Shown piece by piece: positions 54,485-64,000 of a stretch of DNA of 64,000 bases. Under the pieces are notes generated by a model. That model was not told the origin of the DNA. It ran no database searches and saw only the letters and a list, made by a program, of their open reading frames with translations. The stretch covers positions 85,747 through 149,746 of the forward strand of contig WTXI01000081.1 of NCBI GenBank assembly GCA_022376515.1, given 5' to 3'. The translations under genes were made by a program, and so were the position numbers. Source of the stretch: Lactifluus volemus. Its lineage: Eukaryota > Basidiomycota > Agaricomycetes > Russulales > Russulaceae. Position 1 is the first letter of the stretch. Every line of letters begins with the position of its first letter.

Positions 54485-55933
54485 ATGATCATAAAGCCGC
54501 CGCTGAAGCAATCACTTACTTGGATCGAGTTAGACCCGACTTCTTTCCCACGCGTGACAATCAGATCCCTCCCTGACAATGTCCTCCTCGACATCTTCTG
54601 TCAAATACCCGTATACGGCTCCCCTCGATGGTGGCATGCACTGGTGCACGTATGCCGAAGGTGGAGATCCATTGTGTTTCAATCACCGCTTCGTCTTGAT
54701 TTGGACCTTATATGCAACGCGAACACACCCGTGAAGGAGACGCTAGATGTCTGGCCACGCGGCATTCCTATCGTCATAGTGGAGTCGAGACCGAGACTCC
54801 CTCTGGGTGGAGCTAACATTATTTCCGCAATCGAGCATCACCATCGCGTGTCCCACATTCATCTCACTTTTTTACCAAGTACTCTATTGAAGCGACTCAA
54901 CAAAGTGATGAAGAAACCATATCCAGTTTTGACAAGTCTTCACCTTCATACTCGGAGGTCGGTACCCGTGCTTGGCGATACCTTTTTGGGTGGATCTGCC
55001 CCGCGTCTAGAATCTCTCTACTTGGGTGGTATTCCATTCCCGGCACTACCAAAATTCCTTCCAATTTGCCACGACCTTGGCTTTATTTCCCTCGCGAATA
55101 TTCCCAATACCGGTTACATTTCGCCCGAAGCTATGGCTACGGCTCTATCCGCGTTGAGCAAGCTTAAATCCGTTCGAATTGGATTCGAATCCCCAGATTC
55201 TTGTCCTGATCCAGCAAATAGACCACCATCTTCATTCACACGCCTTGTCCTCCCCGCTCTCACCCATTTCAAGTTTGAAGGCGCTTGCGAGTACCTTGAA
55301 GATCTTGTGGCTCGGATCGACGCTCCTGTTATTACTTCCCTCGAGACATGGTTCTTCCATCAGCTCGATTTTGGCGTTCCACATTTCCTCCAGTTTATCA
55401 GTCGCACACAAATCCCCGGGTCCATAGACCAAGCGAAGCTGTACTTTTATGACAAATATGAAAGTATGTTCATCCACTTTGGTCATCGTGATTCACCTGG
55501 AGGGAATCGGTTCGGTCTATATATCGGGATATGGCGCCCTGAGTTGGATTGGAATGTTGCGTGTGCAGCTCAAATATGCGGCAAGTTTTCGCCTTTCTTA
55601 TCCAATATAGAACGGCTTCTCATCAGTGTCTATGGCTTTGGCAATATACTGCATCCAAATTGGAAAGACTACGTGGATAACCCTCAATGGCTGGAGATCT
55701 TCCATGCATTTCCGGCTTTGCAGCACATGGAAATACCGCCCATACTGGGTGGGATTATTGCATCTGCGCTGCAAGAGCTCACTGGGGAAAGTGTCATGGA
55801 CGCATTGCCGATGCTACGCCATCTCTACCTTTCATTCCCCTCTCAATCCACCCAGCAGGCTATAGAGCCATTCATTTCCTCACGCCAGCGTTCTAATCTC
55901 CCTGTCACTGTCCATCTCACAAGAATGGACTGA
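54485..55933 (+). CDS. F-box/LRR-like protein, intact (plus strand)
   Basis: Open frame to TGA at 55931-55933. The frame is open further upstream (an ATG at 54380), but the ATG at 54485-54487 (MIIKPPLKQSLTW) aligns with the start of the 37135-38688 paralogue and is preferred, giving 482 residues. F-box: SLPDNVLLDIFCQIP ... WWHALVHVCRRWRSIVFQSP. The body matches the family (TFLGGSAPRLESLYLGGIPFP, DYVDNPQWLEIFHAFPALQHMEIPP, ALQELTGESVMDALPMLRHLYL). It lies about 16 kb from the minus-strand array and is inverted. Function is inferred as an SCF adaptor. Confidence 0.85.
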   Translation: MIIKPPLKQSLTWIELDPTSFPRVTIRSLPDNVLLDIFCQIPVYGSPRWWHALVHVCRRWRSIVFQSPLRLDLDLICNANTPVKETLDVWPRGIPIVIVESRPRLPLGGANIISAIEHHHRVSHIHLTFLPSTLLKRLNKVMKKPYPVLTSLHLHTRRSVPVLGDTFLGGSAPRLESLYLGGIPFPALPKFLPICHDLGFISLANIPNTGYISPEAMATALSALSKLKSVRIGFESPDSCPDPANRPPSSFTRLVLPALTHFKFEGACEYLEDLVARIDAPVITSLETWFFHQLDFGVPHFLQFISRTQIPGSIDQAKLYFYDKYESMFIHFGHRDSPGGNRFGLYIGIWRPELDWNVACAAQICGKFSPFLSNIERLLISVYGFGNILHPNWKDYVDNPQWLEIFHAFPALQHMEIPPILGGIIASALQELTGESVMDALPMLRHLYLSFPSQSTQQAIEPFISSRQRSNLPVTVHLTRMD

Positions 55934-57049
55934 TTGTCATATTATTGTCGATGCGTCGTCATCAATGTTCTCCTCTTCTCTTTTTGCTAGTACTTATAGC
56001 CATTCCTCACCCCTCCCGGTGATTGACACCTCCCCACAGCAGCTCTCTGCTCCTTGTATTTTGATGTACGATAATCGGGTGGCCCGCATTTTGGTGCCTG
56101 AGGCCAGGAGAAATACAGATCAATATTGTCGTTGCGTGTTATGGACTGACACCCAGGTGAGTCGGGCGGAAGGCATCAACGCCGGAACACTGGCCATGTA
56201 ATATTGAAGTCATTCGCGAGAAATCTAGCTTCTCCTCTACAAAACACTACGGACATTTCACCGGGACACAAATGTCTATTCAAGACAGGAAAAAGACGGA
56301 ACGTAGAGGTAGCAGGTGGTCAAGGAGGAGGAGAAAGTAATGAACTGAGGCCCATATTGCTTGCCTCACTCCAACTCTAAGATTTAATGCTCATTATCTC
56401 ACCAAATTTAATGCAACATGGCCGCCCGTCCTGCACGAGTGCAAGGCCAGATATCCTCTTCGGCAGCTGCGGGATCAATCCATTGTCCAGGAGAGTGCGC
56501 ATAGCCTGCGGCATCATGATATGTTGATGCGGTAACCAAGAGTTCAGAGCATGCTCCATTGCAGCCCATAATCGATGAAGGTCGTTTGGTAGGTGCTGTT
56601 GTAGCGTCGAAACGCCATGTTTCCACTAGAGAAGTGTAGGTTGAGCGGAGGATGAGCCCATCGAGGTCCAGTCACAGAATGCATTCCATGACTTACATCA
56701 CAACGTCGGCCGGTCCACGAAACAAATAACCACTCTACTTCTCCATGGCTTTACCTGCTCGGGTTGGACCGATGTTTATGGGAACCAAGAGTCTCCGCAG
56801 CCTTTTTCAACCCAGATCATGAGAAAATGAGCAGGTGACATACGACAAAATTGTACGATGCAACCAGTCGTATTCCAACTTGGGATAGCTCGAGTCTAAG
56901 CTCAACCATGGTGGGATACTGCTCAGCCGGAATTGATTAACTCGATTGGACGCGCGTGTGGAAGGATCCCCAGACGTTAGAACAGCTGGCCCACCTCTCC
57001 CCCCGGACGACAGCCAAACAAAGTCATGTGATGTCTTACAATTACCATT
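55934..57049. other. F-box 3' flank, then duplicated segment copy 2
   Basis: 55934-56220 is the family 3' flank (CTCCTGGC-CTGAGGC, GTGCGGGC-like blocks). 56377-56626 minus has a small protein-like frame (HALNSWLPHQHIMMPQAMRTLL) that I do not recognise. 56680-56990 is the second copy of the duplication at 52503-53230. Confidence 0.55.
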
Positions 57050-58230
57050 TGTAGCTAGTGTTATGGCGGCCCGGCTCAAAGTCGATACGAAAGCCGGAGC
57101 CAGTGACGTGTTTGCTTTCCCCCCTCTGTTGCCGTGTCCCCCCTTCTCGCTCTCACTGTTGCCGCTTCCCCCCTTCTCTCTGTCCTCTCTCTCTTTGTCG
57201 CACCCGCCTCTCTGTTGCCGCAATCGCTGCCCTTTGGCAGCCTGTCACCCTCCCATGCCTCTGTAAGCATGGTCAACGGTGCGTCGCGTGTTTTTTTTTG
57301 ACTTCTCACACTGACATTTCTTTTTCTTTGATTTTCCTTCTCTCCCTTTTGTCGTCCGCATCCCCCTCTGCTTCCTCTGTCTCTGCCTCTGCCACGTCCT
57401 CCTGTGCCTCCTGCGCCTGTGCCACCTCCTGCTTTCACCTCCTCCGCATTGCGTGCCTCCTGGACGGGGTGGTCCATGGTGTCACGCTGCCTACACCGAC
57501 GCCTTCTCCACCTCCTCCCCGGTATGTTGTTACGCCGCCTGCCCCGCCCCAATGCGTGCTGACTTTTTTTTGTCGCCTCCTCCTCCTCCTCTGCCTCCGC
57601 CACCTTCCGCCTCCGCTACCTTGACCACCTCCTCTGGCGCCACCACCTCTGCCGCCTGGACCACCATCTCCTGCGCCACTGCCTCCGCACCTCCTGCGCA
57701 TCTCGTGCCGTGTGCACCTCCTGCGCGCCTTGCGCCTCTCACGCCTTCTGTGCCGCTTGCGCCTCCTCCTCCTACGCTTCCCGCGCCTCCCACGCCTCCT
57801 CCCACGCTGCGCGCCTTCTCCTGCGCTTCCTGCGGCACATGCCTCCTCCCGCGCCCCGCGCCCTCTCCCGTGCCTCCACCGCCGCCTCCTCCCCGTGACC
57901 CTGCAGCCCCCACCCCTGCCAGGGCTGTTCCACCAAGGCCGGTGGAACCATTGGATCCTCCTGTACATAGTCCTAGATAGTGATTCATGTTGTAGTTTAG
58001 CCTCAAATATATGAATTTTATTGCTTAAATTTGTGTGCTTGAAAACTTTTGGTAAGCACAGATCTAAGTTGCCATTTAAGTGAATCTCCCAGCCCAAGAT
58101 AAGCATAATGATTGTACAACTTAGGAGGTAAAAAAATAGAAAAAGAAATTTTTTATTTGTGTGGCTGAAGTCGACTAAGAGCTGCGGCTAAGTCGAAGTC
58201 GCAGCAGAAAACTCGGCTAAGTCGAGTTGT
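57050..58230. mobile_element. CT-rich element, copy 2 (termini not intact)
   Basis: Homologous to about 300-1290: a pyrimidine-rich core, the CCCTGCAGCCCCCACC stretch, the TTCCACC...GGTGGAA hairpin and the tail GTGCTTGAAAACTTTTGG plus AAGCACAGATCTAAG. The 14-bp terminal repeat of copy 1 is absent. The right edge has GGCTAAGTCGA repeats like those at about 238-275 of copy 1. Confidence 0.65.
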
Positions 58231-58793
58231 TCCCGTCACCAAAAATGGAAATCACGTGGTGTTGTTTGGTTGTCGTCCGGGGGGAGAGGAGGGGGACTTC
58301 GTTAGAACCAAAATACTGGAATTGAGTATCGTAGCTGTTCCTCACTTCATCAGCAATTGTCCATGTTACCTTGCTTGCAAGGTATTCTGTAGGAGTCGAA
58401 AGTCACCTTCTTACTAATCCGGTTAGTAATCCTCTTCACGTGGTCTTTTTCCCTATATTGGCCATCCGTCCTGCTTTTTCTGGTCTTCCGTCCCTTTTTC
58501 TGCTCGTTCACCTACTTAATCTGTACGTCCCGCGACATAGAAAACATTTGTTCATGCTTGTAACGAGTATGTTATTCACACGCTCCGATTCGTTCCCATG
58601 CATCGGGGATTGTCGGGGAGCGAAATTCGGGACCTGCGTTCTCGCACCCGCTAGCCTTCACTTGCACATATCTCCTCGTCCCACAATTCCTGGATATCGA
58701 CATCGACATTACGATCTTCTTGAAGAGGTGTAATCTGTGACACGTCGGAAGAGCGTTAGGGCGTCCAGGTCCGGACACAAAACTCTATGCCAT
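58231..58793. other. No recognisable gene
   Basis: One 120-codon frame (58371-58733) with no family features. Confidence 0.5.
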
Positions 58794-59570
58794 CTAGCCA
58801 AAAAAATTCTTGTAAGCCGCCTTTTCCTTTTCTCGCTGAGACTTTTTGCGCTGTCGGAGATGCTCGAGCTCTGCAGCGATTGCTTTGTCTTCCTTTGCTA
58901 GTGAAAACGCTTCGAGGAATGCCCCCTCCGCCGCTTCGCCTTCCTTGAGCGTGAGTTGAGGAAGGCCCTGTCGATACAATGCTTTCGCTGCAAAGTGTGA
59001 CACACAGGTCACAGTAAGCATCTTCAAAACGTGCACCTTCAGGAAAAGAAAAAAGCAGTACATACCGCGATCGGAGTCGCTGAGCTTCAGTAGACCGAGC
59101 ACGGTAGATGTCGCGCTGAACGCGATGCGGGCGCCCGCGGTGCCAACAGGTTCCTTGAACGCTGCGAGAGCCGAGTTGAGCAACAAGGGCGTGCGGAGGG
59201 TATTAAATTCTTCCGCCAGCTCCGGCGAGGCGTCGTCCGGCAAGACGGGGTGCACGTCGAGGTAGCGCAACGCCTTTTGCCACTTGGCGAGGGCGTGCCC
59301 TCCTTCCAGCGTGCGGTGCCAAGCTCGCGCAGCATGCGCGCAGCCTCGAACGCGACGGCTGGGTTTTGCGTGTCTCGTGTGTCGTCTTCGGGGTAGTCTT
59401 CGTACGGGTCGCCATCGGACGCCACGGGCTGTTGCTCCGAGAGGGAGGAGTCGGAGGGCGAGAGTTCGCCACGGTCCGCGATTATGATAGGCTCTGTGGG
59501 GACGTCGCCAGGATTCGTGGCGTGATTCTCGATTCGGCGAACTTTTTTGTGTGAAAAAAAAAAAGGATTG
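58794..59570 (-). pseudogene. Cyclophilin-40 (Cpr6/CYP40-like), C-terminal TPR part only
   Basis: CYP40 is an Hsp90 co-chaperone with a prolyl isomerase domain followed by TPR repeats. Here only the end of the cyclophilin domain (VRRIEN), the linker (DVPTEPIIIAD, DPYEDYPEDD) and the TPR domain (KALRYLDVHPVLPDDASPEL, LLLNSALAAFK, AKALYRQG, KKSQREKEKAAYKNFF) are found. A likely splice acceptor at about 59548 precedes VRRIEN. An intron lies at about 58990-59065. One G is missing in the run at WKEG/HALAKW (about 59295), shifting the frame. No upstream cyclophilin exons were found to the window edge, where transposon debris begins, so the gene looks 5'-truncated. Confidence 0.75.
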
Positions 59571-61197
59571 GAGTGGCATGGTAATGTGCGTTTACCCCTC
59601 TAGATCTATTACTTTCTTCATTGGTGATGTGACCTTTGTTGCTTATAGGTCTCTGGATTCTTCCCTCGTCCTCCGTAATGAGGGGGGTCCCTTCGTGTGG
59701 TGTCCGTCCCTGGCATCAAAATTGCGCTGACATCGCACTTGCGTTTGTCGGAGCTTCTGATGCCTGCGATAGGTGCTATTGTGGTGTCCCGCGATTGCGT
59801 CGCTGCCTCAGCTACCTCCACCGCCTCAGCGTTCAAATGTACCACCCATTCACACGCCTACCTCGATTCCGCTACAACCACTTCCTCGGACTCATATGTT
59901 CCCCTTGGTGTTTCCCGTGCGAAAGCGGTGCAAAATGGACGCCTTAGTGGATCAGTTTCACTGTGAGCCTTTCCTCGCCGTAATCCTCTCTGTCTGCACG
60001 GGAGACGGCCATTCTGTGTGCGTTTTATCTTCGCCCCTGTTTGCTGCTTGCCTGTGGCTTCTCGGAATGGTAGTTGGGGCAAAAGCTCCTCGCAGGTGAC
60101 ATGATCGGTCGCAGAGTTTCCTGTCCCCAACTGCCTCATTTGGCGTTGTGACACAATTTATTTGGTTGGCTTTGTTGAGACCTTATACGCGCCCAACGTT
60201 GCACTATTCAAGCCCGATGAAACATCGCCATTGCTGCAACATGGAAACACTGGACGAGTCGGATCTGGACAGATCTAACTCTTGCGCCCGTTGGTCCCTC
60301 TCACCCATCGTGGGCACGGTTTTACCGAGCACGCCGGAACGGTGTCCAGAATGTTCGTATTTTTCATCTCGCACGATGTACAGTTTACGCAGATTCCCCT
60401 TCATTTTCAGAACCTGTCGGTGATGCGACTGTAGAAACAGCACCGCCCGGTGAAAAAGCTTTAGAACAGGAAACGAAGCGGTTAGTTTAGGCGGCACGCC
60501 CACTACATTTTTAGCCTAGAGATAATGGCAATTGGTCGAGTTCCTGCAAGCACTATAACGCCATCATACTTTTTCCTAACTACTTTTTACGACCCGCCTT
60601 TCTGCGTATTTGGGGGTGGCGCAACAGCTACACCCTCTGCTTCGCTCATCCAATCGACCTCTTCCATAAACGTCCTGTTGAACCTTCCCAAGCGACCCGT
60701 CACCTTGTTTTCATCCACTGCTCCCGTTTTCATCCACTGTACTCGACCTTGCACTCAAGCCCAGTATTCCATTACACCCGATCATGTTTTCGTTTCTCAA
60801 ACTGTACCCGATCTCGGAAGGTGACATGAGGAAGAACATGTTGAGGCGATTCTCAAGGTTGGAGAAATGGGGGAAAGGTAGGCGCAGACTCGCTGGCCGT
60901 GCTCGTTCAACTCTGACCCTATGCATAATGTTGCGCCCATGGTATCCTTTGTGTGCGGCAAATACCTGTTCTTTTCATCATTTTGGTAAGCAAAAAAAGC
61001 GTGCCATTGGATTGGCCAATTGGTGGCGTTGGTGTAGACGATGAAGAGGCACGGATTACCGTGCAGAGTGGGGATATTAGGGATGCGACGAGGCATATAG
61101 AGAGAATCAATGCAAGATCCAGAAATAGCGAATGGAAAAAGGGAATGACCTGCACTGCTTCATGCAAATTCAAGCAAGGTCGAGGCTGACACCGTCG
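59571..61197. other. No recognisable gene
   Basis: Searched by eye on the minus strand for the cyclophilin domain expected upstream of the TPR part; no PPIase motif seen. Short frames only. Confidence 0.5.
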
Positions 61198-61440
61198 GCG
61201 CTTCTAGTTGCTTAATGTGTGCTTAACATGCTTATTAAGCATGTTAAGCACAAATTAAGCACAAAATGATTAAGCAGGTTAACACCACCCTGGTGCTTAA
61301 TTAAGCACAATCTGCTTGATCAAAGACTCATCTAAGTGACTTTAAGCACATCTTAATCACAATTCAAACAGTGCTAAATGGCTTTCAAAACATTTTTAAT
61401 CACACCAAACTTTTAGGCACCACATTAGTATATTTAAGAG
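61198..61440. repeat. TTAAGCAC-motif array with a perfect palindrome
   Basis: About a dozen variants of TTAAGCAC/GTGCTTAA in 240 bp. 61218-61252 is a perfect palindrome with 17-bp arms and a 1-nt centre. The motif matches the flanks of the element at 2-1453, so this may be a relic terminus of the same family. Confidence 0.65.
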
Positions 61441-61607
61441 ACAACTAGCTACAACATGAATGACTATCAATCTACTGTGATACTGAAAGGCAAGAAGATA
61501 ATGATAGAGTTGGAACTGAGATGGTGTGGTGTGAGTAGATGACGGAGACAGGATGACAGGCTCAAGCTCCGAGTCAGGAAGCGAGCAGCATGAGGCTCGA
61601 GCTCTAT

Positions 61608-61760
61608 GAGCAAGCGGCATCGGACTCGAGCTGTGTGAGCAAGCGTCATGGGATCCGAGCGAGCGGCATCGGGCTCGAGCTGTGTGGGCAAGCGTTGTGG
61701 GATCCGAGCGAGTGGCATTGGGCTCGAGCTCGTGTGGAGCGAGCAGTGAGACTTGAGCTC
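61608..61760. repeat. 49-bp minisatellite, about three units
   Basis: Units begin GAGC(A/G)AGCGGCATCGG and end GGGATCC. The first two units are 49 bp; the third is diverged. Frames across it on both strands are repeat artefacts. Confidence 0.7.
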
Positions 61761-62112
61761 CATAAGCGAGCATTTGTCGGAACGGTTTCGTGATGGCGTG
61801 CATGCCCATGCTGAAGGGGGAACAAGGGCACCGGTGCGACGATGGCGCAGCTCGATGAGAAGGGGGCGTTTGAGTCCCGGGGGCTGTGGTTTCTCCAGTG
61901 GAAATTGTAGGAAACATTTCCCCCCCCTTGCGAAGAATCTAGAGGCATCGACGAGAGTAGCTTCGATGTGCATAGTGCCGTGGTGCTTGTCAGGGCAACG
62001 GTTGCTGAGGCTTCTTGGGACGGGAAGCGCGAAGGAGGTCCACGATCAGACTTGAGAAGCCTACTCGTGGACAGCTAGCGAGCGATTGATAGGAAGGAGG
62101 GAGGGAGGGAAA

Positions 62113-63036
62113 TGTCACGGTTCACAGGGACTGTGGCTCGAAGTGAGCTTTGTTCTGGTTGGCTATTTGCTGTGGTGAGTCGGACAAGACTAGCAACACC
62201 AAATAGTTGATTCTAGCACGTGCAGGCAAGGTCCTGGGAGGAGTAGACTTGACTGTGCAAACTCTCGGTTCTGTATTGCATGAGGCGGGTAGCACAGGCC
62301 AGCGCACGCGATGGTCGGAGTTACCATTCCTAAAGAGAATAGATGGTGGCAGATGGGTTAATGACGATGTGTAGGTTCAACCGCAACACGGGCGCGAGTG
62401 TAATTGGAATGCAAGAGAGTCTTGCCTTCCAAGGACACTCGTGAGAGGTTGAACTAAGGTTCGGGTGCGGACGCGGGGTGAGAAGTGGGGACTACTTCTC
62501 ACAACGCATTCGTATTAGGGTTCAGGCGTCTGGAAACTTGTTACACAGAAATGGAACAAATTTACAGATGTCTGATAGTGGCATGAAGTACCTAGATCAA
62601 GGTACGAAGAGGGGTTTCACAAGAAGAGAGGGAGATTGAGTGTCAAGTGTACAACTGCTGTGATTCTAGACGAAGCTGAAGCTGGGGCTTTAGCTCGTCT
62701 GCAGGGCCCTATTTATGCGTTCAGAGGGCCAACCAACTATCCTACAAGGGTCACAGTACAGTAGCGAAGTCAAACCTATTGACTAAGGACCTGAGTCAGT
62801 TCTGATGACTCAAGAACTGACTCAGTGCGTCTGACTCAAGATCTGAGTCAAGAACGCTGACTCAAGATTTGAGTCATGATCCCTGAGTCAAGTACACGTC
62901 CAAAATGGCGATGCACAGCCCCTAGAAGTCGCACAGAGGGGGCTGGCCAAGGAAAGGGGTCCTAGGTCACAACACAAGTCGAAAAACAGATGGAAGACAG
63001 TAGCAAATGGGCTGGACGGCCCGCATAACCGTAACA
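62113..63036 (-). repeat. Older LTR of the chromovirus family, minus strand
   Basis: 924 bp, reverse complement of the LTR at 3061 with scattered differences. It keeps the TATA box and all eight TGA(C/G)TCA sites (62792-62890). To the right, 63037-63061 is the polypurine tract, so this is a 3' LTR whose internal region is lost after about 25 bp. Confidence 0.92.
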
Positions 63037-63061
63037 GTACCCTCTCTCCTAGGCACATGTA

Positions 63062-63342
63062 GGGTGCAACATGGGTAGGGTAAACCCCGGGGGTTGGTGG
63101 GTAAGGGTCTCATGGGTATGGGTCAGGGTCTCGATTTTCAAACCCACACCCAACCCGTACCCATAGGCACGGGACCCGTACCAAACTTGCGGGTTTATGA
63201 TTCAGTGACTCACATATTCACAGCTTAGTGTTCGATTGACTTATGTATATGAATATGCCTCAAGCAGAGCTCTGAGACAGTGGCACATTGCCAGCGTTAT
63301 ACACGTGTCATAACCTGTCCCAACAGGAGTCACGCCCCCCCC
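63062..63342. repeat. GGGTA/TACCC inverted-repeat segment
   Basis: GGGTA-rich sequence (63070-63130) faces TACCC-rich sequence (63145-63185), giving a long imperfect hairpin. It lies between two LTRs where element internal sequence would be expected; it may be a MITE-like insertion. Confidence 0.5.
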
Positions 63343-64000
63343 TGTCACGGTTTGCAGGGACCGTGGCTCGAAGTGAGCTTCGTTCTGGTTGGCTATTTGC
63401 TGTGGCGAGTCGGACAAGACTAGCAACACCAAATAGTCGATTCTAGCACGCGCAGACAAGGTCCCAAAGGAGTAGACTTGACTGTGCGAACTCTTGGGGG
63501 TTCGTATCGCGTGAGGCGGTTAGTACGGGCCGGCGCACGCGATGGTCGGAGTTACCGTTCCTAAAGAGGATAGACGGTGGCAGATGGATAAATGACGATG
63601 TGTAGGTTCAACCGCAACACGGGCGCGAGTGTAATTGGAATGCAAGGGATTCTCGCCTTCCAAGGACACTCGTGTGAGGTTGAACTAAGGTTCGAGGGCG
63701 GACGCGGGGTGAGAAGTGGGGACTACTTCTCACAGCGCGTTCGTATTAGGGTTCAGGCGTCTGGGGACTTGTTACACGGAAATGGAACAAGTTCACAGAT
63801 GTCTGATCGTGGCGCGAAGTACCTAGATCAAGGTACGAAGAGGGGATTCACAAGAAGAGAGGAGGAAGATGCGATGCGAGTGTGAGCAGGAGACAATGAA
63901 CTGCGATTCTAGACGAAGCTGAAGCTGGGGCTTTAGCTCGTCTACAGGGCCCTATTTATGCGTACAGAGGGCCAGCCAACTATCCTACAAAGGTCACAGT
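63343..64000 (-). repeat. LTR of the chromovirus family, minus strand, cut by window end
   Basis: TGTCACGG at 63343 is the inverted LTR end; similarity continues to 64000, through the TATA box (CCTATTTATGCG). The priming site expected beside a 5' LTR is absent on the left, so it is a solo or truncated LTR. It is closer to the intact element than the copy at 62113. Confidence 0.9.

Noticed and set aside
61467..61973. A 168-codon minus-strand frame
   Set aside because: Much of it is a translation of the 49-bp minisatellite; the N-terminal part is not recognised.

Overview
The window looks like a repeat-rich, gene-poor stretch of a filamentous basidiomycete nuclear genome, most likely an Agaricomycete. 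The evidence is many short GT-AG introns of about 45-80 nt, a FunK1-type fungal kinase family, a DUF6533-type membrane protein, an F-box/LRR gene family and a chromodomain Ty3/Gypsy element of the Tf1/sushi type. I cannot name the species. There are no bacterial operons, CRISPR arrays or rRNA, and I recognised no tRNA.

Layout. 1-3060: a CT-rich element with short terminal inverted repeats next to the 3' half of a hAT transposase. 3061-11530: an LTR retrotransposon with two 934-bp LTRs and a CCTAA target duplication; its primer-binding site matches its own 5' leader (self-priming), and its U3 holds eight TGA(C/G)TCA sites. 11536-13700: relics, including a broken F-box gene interrupted by a 5'-truncated LINE. 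13700-16649 and 27240-30120: a duplicated block carrying two FunK1 kinase genes; copy 1 is broken, copy 2 looks intact. 16650-23369 and 42281-48999: two almost identical copies, in opposite orientation, of a 6.72-kb DNA transposon with 8-bp target duplications. It encodes a seven-exon transposase of about 1,825 residues with an N-terminal zinc finger and a C-terminal PHD-like finger. Copy A sits inside the start of FunK1 copy 1. 24690-38700 and 53560-56220: an F-box/LRR family in every stage from intact to fragment. 39979-41872: a complete seven-exon aldehyde dehydrogenase, the clearest housekeeping gene. 50672-52379: a DUF6533-type membrane protein. 57050-58230: a second copy of the CT-rich element. 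58794-59570: only the C-terminal TPR part of a cyclophilin-40 gene. 61198-64000: repeat debris, a palindrome, a minisatellite and two older inverted LTRs of the retrotransposon family.

The region behaves like a transposon nest and gene-family nursery rather than a pathway cluster. Several frameshifts (retrotransposon pol, transposon copy B, the cyclophilin-40 relic) are single-base losses in homopolymers. The two transposon copies appear to differ only in homopolymer lengths, so part of the apparent decay may be assembly error.

The best candidates for something undescribed are the PHD-finger transposon family and the retrotransposon's unusual expression design: self-priming, a bZIP-site array, an AUG-free leader of more than 1.1 kb running into gag, and a zinc-knuckle tail with an overlapping frame.
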